Assembly: GCA_965200945.1 (NCBI GenBank)
Contig: OZ241749.1
Coordinates: 930,001-994,000, forward strand
DNA: 64,000 nt
Reading direction: 5' to 3'
Source of the DNA: JADCRZ01 sp965200945
GTDB taxonomy: Bacteria > Bacteroidota > Bacteroidia > Chitinophagales > Chitinophagaceae
Shown here piece by piece: positions 35,175-44,642 of the stretch (the stretch's first letter is position 1; each line of letters begins with the position of its first letter). Below the pieces are notes generated by a model that saw nothing but the letters and a program-made list of their open reading frames with translations, ran no database searches and was not told the origin of the DNA. The position numbers were made by a program, and so were the translations under genes.

Positions 35175-35218
35175 CAAACCCTCGCTTTCTCTTACTACCT
35201 CTAAACCACCGAATCAAA

Positions 35219-36625
35219 ATGATTTTTAATTCCATCCAGTTCGTCTTCTTTTTCCTGCTCGTTACGACGCTGTATTATCTATTGCCTCATAAATACCGCT
35301 GGCTGTTGCTCCTGTCTGCCAGCTGTTATTTTTACATGGCCTTCATTCCTGTATACATTCTGATCCTTGGCTTCACAATTGTGATCGATTACTTTGCCGG
35401 TATCTTGCTGGAAACGGGGAAAGGAAACAGGCGTAAATTTTTCCTCTATGCCAGTCTGGTGGCCAACATCGGGGTCTTGTGTACATTCAAGTACTATAAT
35501 TTTCTAAACGATAACTTTACTGTCTTTCTCAGCCAGTTCGGCTACCGCAATCCTTTTCCTTTCATGAGCATACTACTGCCCATCGGTTTGTCGTTCCATA
35601 CTTTTCAGGCCATGAGCTACACCATCGAAGTATACCGGGGAAACCAGAAGGCAGAACGGAATTTCGGCATCTATGCTTTGTATGTCATGTTTTATCCGCA
35701 GCTCGTGGCCGGGCCCATAGAAAGGCCGCAGAACATTCTGCACCAGTTTTATGTGAAACACCGCTTCGATCAGGAAAAAGTGGTGTCGGGCTTAAAACAG
35801 ATGCTGATCGGATTTTTAAAAAAGCTGGTGATCGCCGACCGCCTGTCTATCTATGTGGATACGGTGTACAATCACTCCTCTTCGCAGAACGGACAAACAC
35901 TGGCGATAGCCACCCTTTTCTTTGCGGTCCAGATCTATTGCGATTTCTCAGGCTATTCCGATATCGCCATCGGGTGTGCCAGGGTGATGGGGTTTGACCT
36001 GATGAAAAATTTCGACCGGCCCTATATGTCCAAATCGGTGTCCGAATTCTGGCGCCGCTGGCACATTTCCCTGTCTACATGGTTTCGCGATTACCTGTTC
36101 ATTCCGCTGGGAGGAAGCCGGGTAAAAAAAGCGAGACTTTACCTGAACCTGCTGGTGGTGTTTACGGTGAGTGGCATTTGGCACGGCGCCAACTGGACCT
36201 TCGTGATCTGGGGAGCCCTGAACGGGATCTTCCTGATCGCCGAGTCTATCCTGAAACCGAAGATGACCTACGATACCTGGTGGAAAAAGCTGTTGAACAT
36301 GGCCCTCACATTCGGTCTTATCTGTTTTACCTGGATATTTTTCCGGGCCACTTCAGCCACGGAAGGATTCCGGATCATTGGAAAGATCCTGCGGTTTGAA
36401 GGCCCGGTTTATCTGGGTTATCCCAAAGACCATTTTTACTATTGCCTGCTGTTCATTGTACTGCTTGGTGCGTACGAACTAAACCAGGAATTTTTTAAAG
36501 GAAGGATCAGTTTGTTCCACCATCCCAAACCGGTTTTCCGCTACGCATTCTACACCGTGGCCGTTGCGATCATTCTGTTGTTCGGCGTGTTTGATGGCGG
36601 ACAATTTATTTATTTCCAGTTTTAA
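35219..36625 (+). CDS. MBOAT family O-acyltransferase (AlgI-like)
   Basis: 468 residues, polytopic. It shows the MBOAT signatures: YSDIAIGCARVMGFDLMKNF, EFWRRWHISLSTWFRDYLFI and SGIWHGANWTFVIWGALNG, in which the histidine of WHG is the expected catalytic residue. In AlgI/DltB/PatA systems such a protein passes an acyl group across the membrane to a periplasmic transferase. The next gene, ten bases downstream, is an SGNH-like protein and the probable partner. The pair most likely O-acetylates the exopolysaccharide. Confidence 0.92.
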   Translation: MIFNSIQFVFFFLLVTTLYYLLPHKYRWLLLLSASCYFYMAFIPVYILILGFTIVIDYFAGILLETGKGNRRKFFLYASLVANIGVLCTFKYYNFLNDNFTVFLSQFGYRNPFPFMSILLPIGLSFHTFQAMSYTIEVYRGNQKAERNFGIYALYVMFYPQLVAGPIERPQNILHQFYVKHRFDQEKVVSGLKQMLIGFLKKLVIADRLSIYVDTVYNHSSSQNGQTLAIATLFFAVQIYCDFSGYSDIAIGCARVMGFDLMKNFDRPYMSKSVSEFWRRWHISLSTWFRDYLFIPLGGSRVKKARLYLNLLVVFTVSGIWHGANWTFVIWGALNGIFLIAESILKPKMTYDTWWKKLLNMALTFGLICFTWIFFRATSATEGFRIIGKILRFEGPVYLGYPKDHFYYCLLFIVLLGAYELNQEFFKGRISLFHHPKPVFRYAFYTVAVAIILLFGVFDGGQFIYFQF

Positions 36626-36635
36626 TGCTTTTACG

Positions 36636-37622
36636 ATGAAACCGTACAATAACTTCTTTTTCAAACTCTTTCTTTTTGCCGCAGTGCTTGTTACAGCCGA
36701 CTTCCTCTTTGGCATGCTGCTGCATCCGGTGTTCAGCCGGCAGGAAAGAGGCAAGTATTTCACCACCTCCTATGCCCTGTATAAATCGAGTGAAGATGTG
36801 ATCGTGCTGGGCAACTCACATGCAGCACAACATTTCAATGCTGCAAGAATGACCGACAGCCTGCATACCGGGGCATTCAATTTCGGGAACCAGTCACAGA
36901 GCATCCTGTACTATTATCCCCTGCTGGAATCTGTTTTATTGCATCATTCTCCCCGGCTGGTCGTTCTGAACCTCGACCCCGAGGAATTGCTGTATGACCC
37001 CGCCGATTACGAAAAGCTCAGCGTACTGCTGCCGTACCTGCACGAGAACCCGTATATAGACAGCGCCATCTACTCGATCGGCCCCTGGGAAAAATATAAA
37101 GCCTACTCCAGCTTTTACCGGTTCAATTCCACGATCGGTTATATTGGTCTTAACCTGGTAAGTAAATCATACGGAAAAAGCCTGCAAAGCAAAGGGTTTG
37201 ATCCGCAGGACGGGCTGTTGTGCCACCTGAACATAGGTGATCTGTTAAACGGCGAGCCCGCAAAAAAGGCCCGGGGACTTGATCCCGTGAAAGTGCGGTA
37301 CCTGAAACAGATGATCACCGACCTTAAAAATCAGAATGTAAATCTGCTGGTAACATTTGCCCCGGTGTATGAAGGCCGGATCAGGAGCGCGGCTGCATTT
37401 GACACACTCAGAACTATTTTGAAATCAAACGATGTTGCTTATCATGACTATTACGCAGATGCCCGATTCAATACGAATTGCGCTTTGTTCCACGACCAGA
37501 ACCACCTCAATGCCAGCGGCGCCGATAAGTTCACCGATCTGATCATCCATGAGATAATAGAAAAGAAACTGATCTTTCCTTCTTCTCCTCCCCATCAAAC
37601 GCTGGCCTCAAATTCTTATTAA
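36636..37622 (+). CDS. SGNH-like periplasmic acyltransferase, MBOAT partner
   Basis: 328 residues from ATG 36636; the longer frame to 36564 only overlaps the MBOAT gene. One N-terminal membrane anchor (FFFKLFLFAAVLVTADFLFG) is followed by a periplasmic domain. Block I reads VIVLGNSHAAQHFNA, with the serine of GNSH as expected nucleophile, and the C-terminal block reads DQNHLNASGADKF, giving the D-x-x-H pair. This is the DltD/AlgJ-X type of layout. Together with the MBOAT protein it probably acylates sugars in the periplasm (inference). It closes cluster 2. Confidence 0.8.
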   Translation: MKPYNNFFFKLFLFAAVLVTADFLFGMLLHPVFSRQERGKYFTTSYALYKSSEDVIVLGNSHAAQHFNAARMTDSLHTGAFNFGNQSQSILYYYPLLESVLLHHSPRLVVLNLDPEELLYDPADYEKLSVLLPYLHENPYIDSAIYSIGPWEKYKAYSSFYRFNSTIGYIGLNLVSKSYGKSLQSKGFDPQDGLLCHLNIGDLLNGEPAKKARGLDPVKVRYLKQMITDLKNQNVNLLVTFAPVYEGRIRSAAAFDTLRTILKSNDVAYHDYYADARFNTNCALFHDQNHLNASGADKFTDLIIHEIIEKKLIFPSSPPHQTLASNSY

Positions 37623-37714
37623 AGCAGAAGTAACCAGGAGTATAACAAGAGGTGAGTCCTTTCCATGTATGTTGCCCTGAATAGGTGCTCCGTTTTAAAA
37701 CGGCGGCGCACGCT

Positions 37715-38152
37715 CTATAAGCTGATGTGTTTTACCAGCCTTTCATGATCGGCAAGAACTTCGATCCAGCTGCCTTTTTTCACCGGCCTGCAGCTCGAGT
37801 GTTGTACGGAACAAATGCCGGCTGTCAGCAGCAATCCACCCGTACCTGTGGCATCCTGCATCTTTTTCAGCCAGTCGATCTCCCATTGTACTTCATCGAG
37901 CAGGTCGGGGATGCCCTTACCGCTTTCTGGTATGTTCAGGTTTTCACCAAAGATGCCGGGGTGCAGGCGGTACGCTTCGAGCAACTGCGAAACCGGCTCT
38001 ACTGCAAAGGAGACATATTTGTAGAGGTGATTTTGGAAGGAGAGGCCCGGCAAAATGGGGATATGAAAAGAAAGGTCAAACTGATGATCCGTTTCATGGG
38101 GTTCGATGCTTTTTGTTGAATTGAAGGGCAGGAAACCTTCCGCACCTACCAA
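37715..38152 (-). pseudogene. Glycoside hydrolase family 9 (cellulase-like) fragment
   Basis: A 145-codon open frame on the - strand. Its middle (residues about 44-107) matches GH9 endoglucanases: YKYVSFAVEPVSQLLEAYRL, then IFGENLNIPESGKGIPDLLD and EVQWEIDWLKKMQD. GH9 enzymes are 500 residues or more; both the N-terminal part and the catalytic C-terminal part are missing here, and the sequence after GGLL no longer looks like GH9. Its start overlaps the end of the PorT-like gene by seven bases. A decayed remnant. Confidence 0.75.
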
Positions 38153-38769
38153 CCGCTCCAGCCAATTCCTACCTCACCGCCCCTCCACTTGAATTCCCTG
38201 GTATCAGAGCGCTGCCCCAGCCCCACATGGTTCAGTCCGTGCACCCACCGCAGATCCACGACGAGTCCCTTTGCCACCTGCACTTCCACACCGGCCACTG
38301 CAGAGATCGCCCGCTCCTCCGTATCGTGCGTGACATTGTAAATGGTTCCGTTCAGCTTTTGGGTAGAACGCACCAGTAACCCGAACTCTGGCCCTGCCAG
38401 CACCGCCAGCCTGGGCGAAACGGCCGCCTTCAGCAACACGGGCAACGACAGATAATCAAGATGATAGCCCGCTTTCACGCGCTCTTCCCACCCGGGCATG
38501 AACCGGTAGACATACTCCGGCTGAAAGGAAAAAGTTTCGTCCAGCGGCACGGTCAGCCCGGCGCCCAGGTAGAAACCCGGTTTCCACTTGTTCTGGAACC
38601 CGGCGCCGCCGGTGTTGGCGCCGGCATTAAAATTCATGACGTTGCAGGAGGCACCCGCCCGGATGCCGAACCGGGTATGCAAGACTTCTGTCTGCGCCAG
38701 TACCACGGAGGAGCTGGCACAGGCTATGGCGGGTAGGATCAACAATTTCAGGTTGCGGAGCAGGATCAT
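38146..38769 (-). CDS. Outer membrane beta-barrel protein, PorT-like
   Basis: 207 residues. Signal peptide LKLLILPAIACASSSVVLAQ, then FGIRAGASCNVMNF and alternating hydrophobic strands (FYLGAGLTVPLDETFSFQPE, YLSLPVLLKAAVSPRLAVLA, GPEFGLLV), ending with tryptophan (IGWSGW). This is the small 8-strand beta-barrel family common in Bacteroidota. It is the intact paralogue of the stub at 24147-24240. Its function is unknown; an outer-membrane location is the only safe inference. Confidence 0.85.
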   Translation of the reverse strand: MILLRNLKLLILPAIACASSSVVLAQTEVLHTRFGIRAGASCNVMNFNAGANTGGAGFQNKWKPGFYLGAGLTVPLDETFSFQPEYVYRFMPGWEERVKAGYHLDYLSLPVLLKAAVSPRLAVLAGPEFGLLVRSTQKLNGTIYNVTHDTEERAISAVAGVEVQVAKGLVVDLRWVHGLNHVGLGQRSDTREFKWRGGEVGIGWSGW

Positions 38770-38869
38770 AGGGACCGAAAGATAAACAAGAATCCGGATT
38801 TACACCACTACGCACCGGGGCCGGACGCCCTCTTCTGGTCAGAAAAAAGGCAGTTTCCGGTTATATTGA

Positions 38870-38877
38870 TACATTTG
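38870..38877 (+). promoter_or_regulatory. Candidate -7 element TACATTTG
   Basis: Perfect TANNTTTG match 50 bases before the ATG of the GT2 at 38928, in the divergent region between that gene and the PorT-like gene. No clear TTG at 17-23 bases upstream, so only half of the promoter is supported. Confidence 0.3.
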
Positions 38878-38927
38878 CGCCGGAGGGGAAAGCGCAGAAG
38901 CGCAACCCCGGAAAACACCCGCGCTGC

Positions 38928-39740
38928 ATGCACAAACCTTTACTGTCGGTCATCACCATCAATTACAACAACGCCGCCGGACTTGAAGCCACCCTGAAAA
39001 GCGTCGTGCCGCAAACGTTCACCGGTTTTGAATGGATCATCGTCGATGGCGGTTCCACCGACAGCAGCCTTCAGGTCCTAAAGGATTACGAAAGCAAATT
39101 TGCTTATTGGATCAGTGAAAAGGACGGGGGCATCTACAATGCCCAGAACAAAGGCATTGCCCAGGCCACTGGCCAGTACCTCCTGTTCCTTAATTCAGGT
39201 GATTGCCTGGCAGATGCAAACGTGCTGCAGGACCTCGCAGCCGCCGCTGCCAGTGGTGCCGACATCCTGTACGGTGATATCCGGTTTAAAAGTGCCCATG
39301 CCAATTCGGTCTACACCTGCCCCGACAAGCTGCACTTCAGGTTCTTCCTGCAGCACTCGCTGCCGCATCCGAGTACGCTTATCCGCAAAGCGCTTTTCGA
39401 CGCCCACGGCTTTTACAACGAGCAAATGAAGATCTGTTCCGACTGGGTCTTTTTCCTCGATATGATCTGTAAGTACGACGCCACTTACAAACACGTGAAC
39501 CGGGTAGTCAGTGTTTTCCAGACCGGCGGACTCAGCTCCGATCTCGCGCTGGTTGAACTGGAAAAGCAAACGTATCTCCGCCAGCATTATGCTGCGTTCT
39601 ATGAGGAATACCTCCTGTTGGACCGTGCCTCTGAGGAACTGGAACACCTGCGTGAACGGGTCGGCATGTTCCGGGATTCGCGGATGATGAAACTGCTTTT
39701 CGCCCTGATCCCCGGCCGGTACCGCCAACTTCTTTCCTGA
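38928..39740 (+). CDS. Glycosyltransferase family 2
   Basis: 270 residues, GT-A fold. It has LLSVITINYNNAAGLEATLK, IIVDGGSTDSSLQVL, the motif KDGGIYNAQNKGIAQATGQY (WcaA/WcaE-type), NSGD as the DXD-equivalent, and a histidine-rich acceptor site (LQHSLPHPSTLIR). This is the group of colanic-acid-like GT2 enzymes. Lies 11 bases before an acyltransferase and probably forms a two-gene unit with it. Confidence 0.9.
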   Translation: MHKPLLSVITINYNNAAGLEATLKSVVPQTFTGFEWIIVDGGSTDSSLQVLKDYESKFAYWISEKDGGIYNAQNKGIAQATGQYLLFLNSGDCLADANVLQDLAAAAASGADILYGDIRFKSAHANSVYTCPDKLHFRFFLQHSLPHPSTLIRKALFDAHGFYNEQMKICSDWVFFLDMICKYDATYKHVNRVVSVFQTGGLSSDLALVELEKQTYLRQHYAAFYEEYLLLDRASEELEHLRERVGMFRDSRMMKLLFALIPGRYRQLLS

Positions 39741-39751
39741 ACAAACCACCT

Positions 39752-40351
39752 ATGCTCAACAGAATCACCCGGAAAATACAACGAACGCTCGCTAGCTTCT
39801 TACTTCCCCCCCAGACCACCGAACTGGAGCGCATTTCATCCATGCCCAACGTGTTCCTGGATCAGGATCACAGCCTGTCGCCCGACGCCGCCTTTTTCAT
39901 CAGTCCGGCCGCCAAAGCCTTCCGCGCCGGGAAATATGCCGGCTGCAGGCGCTTCTGCAGCTTCCTGGTGTTCGAAGGAGGCTCGCTCGAAATTGGCCCC
40001 GGCGTATATTTTAACAGCTACTGCTCCATTAACTGCCTCGGAACTATTGAAATAGGGGAGGGTACCTTGCTAGGCGAAGGTGTCAAGCTCTACGATCACA
40101 ATCACCGTTATGACTACCGCAACGGCCAACTCCACTTCGAAAAAGCTTCTTTCGCGATCGGCAAAATTTCCGTCGGAAAGAACTGCTGGATCGGCAGCAA
40201 CGTCACCATCCTCAACAATGTCACTATCGGTGACAACGTGATCGTAGGGGCCAACTGCCTGATCTATAAGTCGATTCCGGCCAACAGCATCGTAAAACAC
40301 GGCGAACAGCTCATTGTCAGCCGGGAACCCGGTTCTGAGCCTCAACCGTAG
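39752..40351 (+). CDS. Hexapeptide (LbH) acyltransferase, WcaF/maltose-acetyltransferase-like
   Basis: 199 residues. Hexapeptide repeats run from about residue 65: GGSLEIGPGVYFNSYCSINC, IEIGEGTLLGEGVKLYDHNH, IGKISVGKNCWIGSNVTILN, IGDNVIVGANCLIYKSIPAN. The histidines in YDHNHRYD match the catalytic histidine loop of the acetyltransferase group. Likely acetylates a sugar of the surface glycan made with the preceding GT2. Confidence 0.87.
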   Translation: MLNRITRKIQRTLASFLLPPQTTELERISSMPNVFLDQDHSLSPDAAFFISPAAKAFRAGKYAGCRRFCSFLVFEGGSLEIGPGVYFNSYCSINCLGTIEIGEGTLLGEGVKLYDHNHRYDYRNGQLHFEKASFAIGKISVGKNCWIGSNVTILNNVTIGDNVIVGANCLIYKSIPANSIVKHGEQLIVSREPGSEPQP

Positions 40352-40370
40352 GCATGGGGTGTATCTGACC

Positions 40371-40406
40371 CGCTCCTGGAGGAGCGCCTGCCAGGGCAAC
40401 TTTTTT
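40371..40406 (+). terminator. Weak terminator candidate between acyltransferase gene and gyrA
   Basis: A 6-bp inverted repeat (CGCTCC at 40371-40376, GGAGCG at 40381-40386) precedes a T6 run at 40401-40406. The 14-base spacer between stem and T-run is long for an intrinsic terminator, so this is tentative. Confidence 0.3.
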
Positions 40407-40446
40407 ACCCACAATTTGTAATCATTGGCAAGTGGGCACCACTGAA

Positions 40447-40481
40447 TTTGGACAGAGCGAACCTGAAAAGGCATACCTTTA
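40447..40481 (+). promoter_or_regulatory. Candidate gyrA promoter
   Basis: TTTG at 40447-40450, 23 bases, then TACCTTTA at 40474-40481 (seven of eight positions of TANNTTTG). It would start transcription near 40488, about 30 bases before the ATG at 40520. This also argues against the TTG 40448 start that the open frame would allow. Confidence 0.38.
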
Positions 40482-40519
40482 CGCATCTTAAAAAGTGCCT
40501 CACAGCACCTATTTTACTT

Positions 40520-43102
40520 ATGGAAGAAAACCTGTTGCCAGAAGAAACGTCCGACAATAACCGAATCATCCAGATCAACATTGAGGAACAGATGAAGACC
40601 GCCTACATAGACTATTCTATGTCGGTCATCGTCGGCCGGGCGCTGCCTGACGTGCGCGACGGCCTCAAGCCCGTACACCGGCGCATCCTCTATGCCATGA
40701 ATGAGCTCGGAAACGCCAGCAACAAACCCTTTAAAAAATCTGCCCGTATCGTTGGGGAGGTGATGGGTAAATACCATCCGCATGGCGACTCCGCCATCTA
40801 CGACACCATGGTGCGGATGGCCCAGCAATGGAGCATGCGCTACACCCTGGTCGACGGACAGGGTAACTACGGCTCGCAGGATGGCGACGGTCCGGCGGCC
40901 ATGCGGTATACCGAAGCCCGCCTTCACCGCCGCGCCGAAAGCATGCTGGAAGACATCGACAAAGACACGATCGACTTCCAGGGAAATTTCGACGACTCCC
41001 TTGAAGAGCCTACCGTTCTGCCGACCCGCCTGCCCAACCTGCTTATCAACGGCTCCAGCGGCATCGCAGTGGGTATGGCCACCAACATGATGCCCCACAA
41101 CCTGTCTGAAGTGATCGACGGCTGTGTGGCTTATATAGAAAACCGCGATATCACCATCGACGAACTTATAAAATATATAAAGGCACCTGATTTTCCGACC
41201 GGAGGCATCATCTGGGGCATGGAAGGCGTAAAAGCCGCCCTGCACACCGGCCGTGGCCGGGTCGTGCTTCGTGCCAAGCTGCATGTAGACACCAAAAGCA
41301 GCGGCCGTGAAACGATCATCGTTACAGAAACGCCCTACCAGGTGAACCGCGATGCCCTGTGCGACAAGATCGGCCAACTTGTGATCGACAAGACCATCGA
41401 AGGCATTGCCCACGTCAACAACGAATCCAACCAGAAAGAAGGGACCCGCATCGTCATCGACCTCAAAAGGGATGCGGTGGCCAACGTGGTCATCAACCAG
41501 TTATACAAGTACACCGAGCTTCAGACCTCCTACGGCATCAACAACGTAGCCCTGGTAAACGGCCGGCCGCGCGTGCTGAACGTGCGCGACATGATCGGCG
41601 AGTTCGTTGCTTTCCGGCTCGAAGTGATCATCCGCCGCACCCGCTACGAACTGCGGGAAGCGGAAAAAAGGGCCCATATCCTCGAAGGGTATCTCATCGC
41701 GCTCGACCATCTTGATGCAGTGATCGCCCTCATTCGTAATTCCGTTACACCCGACGTGGCCCGCGAAGGGCTCATGAGCAGTTTCGGGATGACCGAGATC
41801 CAGGCCAAAGCCGTGCTGGAACTGCGTCTGCAGCGCCTCACCGGCATGGAGATGAACAAGATCAGGGAAGAACATGCCGAACTCATGAAAACGATCGCCC
41901 GCCTCAAGGAGATCCTGGCCAACGAAGACCTCCAGTACGATATCATCAAGAACGAGCTGGCCGAAATAAAACAAAAGTTCGGCGACGAGCGCAAATCGCA
42001 GATCACCTACCTGGCCGACGAGGTGAACATCCTCGACCTGATCGAAGAAGAGAACGTGGTGATCACCATTTCGCACCTGGGCTATATCAAACGCACCTCG
42101 CAGGATGAATACCGCCAGCAGCGGAGGGGCGGACGGGGTTCGATAGGAGGGAAGACGCGCAACGAAGACTGGATAGAACACCTGTTTGTTGCTTCGACGC
42201 ACCATACCATGCTGATCTTTACACAGAACGGCCGGTGTTACTGGCTCAAGATCTACGAGATACCGGAAGGCGACAAAACCAGCAAGGGCAGGGCCATCCA
42301 GAACCTGATCCAGATGCCGCCCGACGACAAGGTGCGCGCCATCATCGACATCAAGAACCTCGACGACAAGGAATTTGTGAACTCTCATTATATCATGCTC
42401 TGCACCAAACAGGGCATCATCAAAAAGACCTCACTGGAAGATTTCAGCCGTCCGCGGCAGAACGGGGTAAACGCCATTACCATCCTGGAAGGCGACCAGC
42501 TGATCGAGGCCAGGCTCACCGACGGCGATCACCAGATCATGATGGCGGTGAAAAGCGGCCGTGCCATCCGTTTCAATGAAAGCCACGTCAGGCCCACCGG
42601 ACGGGGCGCGATCGGGGTCAGCGGCATCGAAGTGGATGATGCAAAAGACGAAGTGATTGGCATGATATGTGTCAAAGAAGATGATACCACCCGGAACGTG
42701 CTGGTGGTCAGTGAAAAGGGCTTCGGAAAGCGGACATCCGTCAAAGAATACCGCGAAACCAACCGCGGCGGCAAAGGGGTGAAGACCATCAATGTCACCG
42801 ATAAAACCGGTTCACTCGTAGGGATCCTGGATGTGGCGGAGAAAGAGGACCTTATGATCACCTGCAAAAGCGGAATCACCATCCGGACTGGTATCAGCAA
42901 TATCCGGGAAGCCGGCAGGGCCACCCAGGGGGTCAAACTGATCCGCATCGATGGCAATGACGAGATCGCTGCCATCACCCGGCTGGATGAAGGAGAAGAG
43001 AACGAAACGGAGATCACCCTGACCGAACTACCACCGGCTGAAGATGCCGGCACAACGCCTGACCCTGAAACACCGTCTGAAAATGGAACGGAAGAACAGT
43101 AA
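40520..43102 (+). CDS. gyrA: DNA gyrase subunit A
   Basis: 860 residues from ATG 40520. GyrA cleaves and rejoins DNA in the A2B2 gyrase that introduces negative supercoils. Seen: KTAYIDYSMSVIVGRALPDV at the N-terminus, the quinolone-region sequence HPHGDSAIYDT with Ser91 and Asp95 (the positions equal to E. coli Ser83 and Asp87 are wild type), catalytic Tyr130 in AAMRYTEARL, and in the C-terminal beta-pinwheel the GyrA box QRRGGRG, which separates it from ParC. An acidic tail closes the protein. The upstream in-frame TTG 40448 would add 24 unconserved residues and is rejected. A TPR gene follows after 33 bases. Confidence 0.97.
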   Translation: MEENLLPEETSDNNRIIQINIEEQMKTAYIDYSMSVIVGRALPDVRDGLKPVHRRILYAMNELGNASNKPFKKSARIVGEVMGKYHPHGDSAIYDTMVRMAQQWSMRYTLVDGQGNYGSQDGDGPAAMRYTEARLHRRAESMLEDIDKDTIDFQGNFDDSLEEPTVLPTRLPNLLINGSSGIAVGMATNMMPHNLSEVIDGCVAYIENRDITIDELIKYIKAPDFPTGGIIWGMEGVKAALHTGRGRVVLRAKLHVDTKSSGRETIIVTETPYQVNRDALCDKIGQLVIDKTIEGIAHVNNESNQKEGTRIVIDLKRDAVANVVINQLYKYTELQTSYGINNVALVNGRPRVLNVRDMIGEFVAFRLEVIIRRTRYELREAEKRAHILEGYLIALDHLDAVIALIRNSVTPDVAREGLMSSFGMTEIQAKAVLELRLQRLTGMEMNKIREEHAELMKTIARLKEILANEDLQYDIIKNELAEIKQKFGDERKSQITYLADEVNILDLIEEENVVITISHLGYIKRTSQDEYRQQRRGGRGSIGGKTRNEDWIEHLFVASTHHTMLIFTQNGRCYWLKIYEIPEGDKTSKGRAIQNLIQMPPDDKVRAIIDIKNLDDKEFVNSHYIMLCTKQGIIKKTSLEDFSRPRQNGVNAITILEGDQLIEARLTDGDHQIMMAVKSGRAIRFNESHVRPTGRGAIGVSGIEVDDAKDEVIGMICVKEDDTTRNVLVVSEKGFGKRTSVKEYRETNRGGKGVKTINVTDKTGSLVGILDVAEKEDLMITCKSGITIRTGISNIREAGRATQGVKLIRIDGNDEIAAITRLDEGEENETEITLTELPPAEDAGTTPDPETPSENGTEEQ

Positions 43103-43135
43103 GAACTCATCTATCATAATCAAAAATCAATAAGA

Positions 43136-44413
43136 ATGAAAAGGTTACTGATTGCTTTTATGTTTGTGTCAGCGTCTTCTTATACGTTTGCACAGGCATC
43201 CAGTAAGGCCCTCGAACTTTTAAAAGGCAAAAAAACAGCAGACGCAAAAACGGAAATCGACAAGGTGATGGCTTCCGACAAAGGGGCCAAAGATCCGGAC
43301 GCATGGTATGCCAAGAGCAAGGTATATGATGCAGTGAGTATGGACCCTCAGTTAACGACCGCCAATCCCACCGCAAAAGCAGACGCGTTCGAGGCGCTGA
43401 AAAAATATGTGGAGCTGGACCAGAAAAAGCTGATCGCCCTGCAGCTCGACAACTACAGTGTTCCGCAGGATCTTTATAAAAACTACTTCCAGGCCGGCGC
43501 CACTTTTTACAACGCCAACAACTACGCCGACGCCTTCAACAGCTTCAAGAATACGCTCGACATCAGCCAGTACATGCATTCCAAAGGCTGGACCAACGTC
43601 TCCCTCGATACCAACGTGGTGCTTTACACCGGCGTATCCGCCGAAAAGCTGAATAAGAAAGATGATGCCGCCATCTACTATTCAAAACTGGCGGATGCCA
43701 AAGTAGCCGGCGATAACATGGCCGATATCTACAAATGGCTGACCGACTACTACTACCAGAAGAAAGATGTGGCCAACGCAGAAAAATATATGGCGCTCGG
43801 TGAAGGTCTCTATCCGAAAGACGCTTTTTGGGCCGGTATGAAACTCGATATGGCCCGCGATAAGGGCGACAAGCAGGCGCTGTTCACCCGCTATGAAGAC
43901 ATCATCGCCAAAGATCCTTCCAACTACCTTTATTCTTACAACTACGGGATCGAACTGTACAAGGAAGCTTACAAAGAAGACGCTTCACAGCGCCCGGCCA
44001 ACTCTCAGGAGCTGATCGACAAAGCTGCCGTGAACCTGAAAAAAGCGCTCGAGCTGAAACCCGACTACGCTCCGGCCAACCTCGTGGTAGGACAGATCTA
44101 CTACAACCAGGGTGTAGACCTGAACGCACAGTACAAAGCGATCAAGTTACCTGCTACCGGCAAGCTGAAACCGGAAGACCAGAAGAAAAAAGACGACCTG
44201 AAAGCTTCTATGCTCAAGAAGTTCGATGAATCTATTCCCTACTTCGAAAAAGTAGACCAGCTCCTGGGCAGCCAGGGTAAGCTCAAACAGGATGAAAAAG
44301 CCAACCTGAAAGATGCTTATGACCTGCTCACCACCATCTACGACCAGAAGAACATGAAGGATAAGTCGAAGGTGTACGAAGACAAGTTCAACAACGTCGA
44401 CAAAGCACACTAA
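43136..44413 (+). CDS. Secreted tetratricopeptide-repeat protein
   Basis: 425 residues with a signal peptide (MKRLLIAFMFVSASSYTFAQ). The rest is helical with several TPR-like units, for example ASKALELLKGKKTADAKTEI and AAVNLKKALELKPDYAPANL, and a long charged linker (KPEDQKKKDDLKASMLKKFD). It is likely periplasmic and binds other proteins. It lies 33 bases after gyrA and before a strong terminator, so the two are probably co-transcribed; no functional link to gyrase is implied. Confidence 0.85.
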   Translation: MKRLLIAFMFVSASSYTFAQASSKALELLKGKKTADAKTEIDKVMASDKGAKDPDAWYAKSKVYDAVSMDPQLTTANPTAKADAFEALKKYVELDQKKLIALQLDNYSVPQDLYKNYFQAGATFYNANNYADAFNSFKNTLDISQYMHSKGWTNVSLDTNVVLYTGVSAEKLNKKDDAAIYYSKLADAKVAGDNMADIYKWLTDYYYQKKDVANAEKYMALGEGLYPKDAFWAGMKLDMARDKGDKQALFTRYEDIIAKDPSNYLYSYNYGIELYKEAYKEDASQRPANSQELIDKAAVNLKKALELKPDYAPANLVVGQIYYNQGVDLNAQYKAIKLPATGKLKPEDQKKKDDLKASMLKKFDESIPYFEKVDQLLGSQGKLKQDEKANLKDAYDLLTTIYDQKNMKDKSKVYEDKFNNVDKAH

Positions 44414-44428
44414 GTAATATTTGCTCCT

Positions 44429-44465
44429 AAAAGAAAGGCCGCCTCAAAAAGGCGGCCTTTCTTTT
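44429..44465 (+). terminator. Strong intrinsic terminator after the gyrA-TPR unit
   Basis: A perfect 16-bp stem (44429-44444 with 44450-44465) and five-base loop CAAAA. Its G+C-rich core AAAGGCCGCCT pairs with AGGCGGCCTTT, with an A-run on the left and a T-run on the right, so it can also act on the other strand. Confidence 0.93.
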
Positions 44466-44642
44466 AAAACATAGTAAGATCGTGGGATCAGGACCCATTG
44501 TATTCTTTTGTTCTGGTCTGTTTCACCCGGAGTTTATTCCAATGTAATCTAACCCGTAAATTCCCTATCCTGGTATTCTTTAAATCCTGAATTCCAGATC
44601 AGACAAATGATTTTATCTTTACCCGATAATCAACCCCTTCTC

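Noticed and set aside
40514..41413. 299-codon open frame antisense to gyrA
   Set aside because: Shadow of gyrA; no homology seen.
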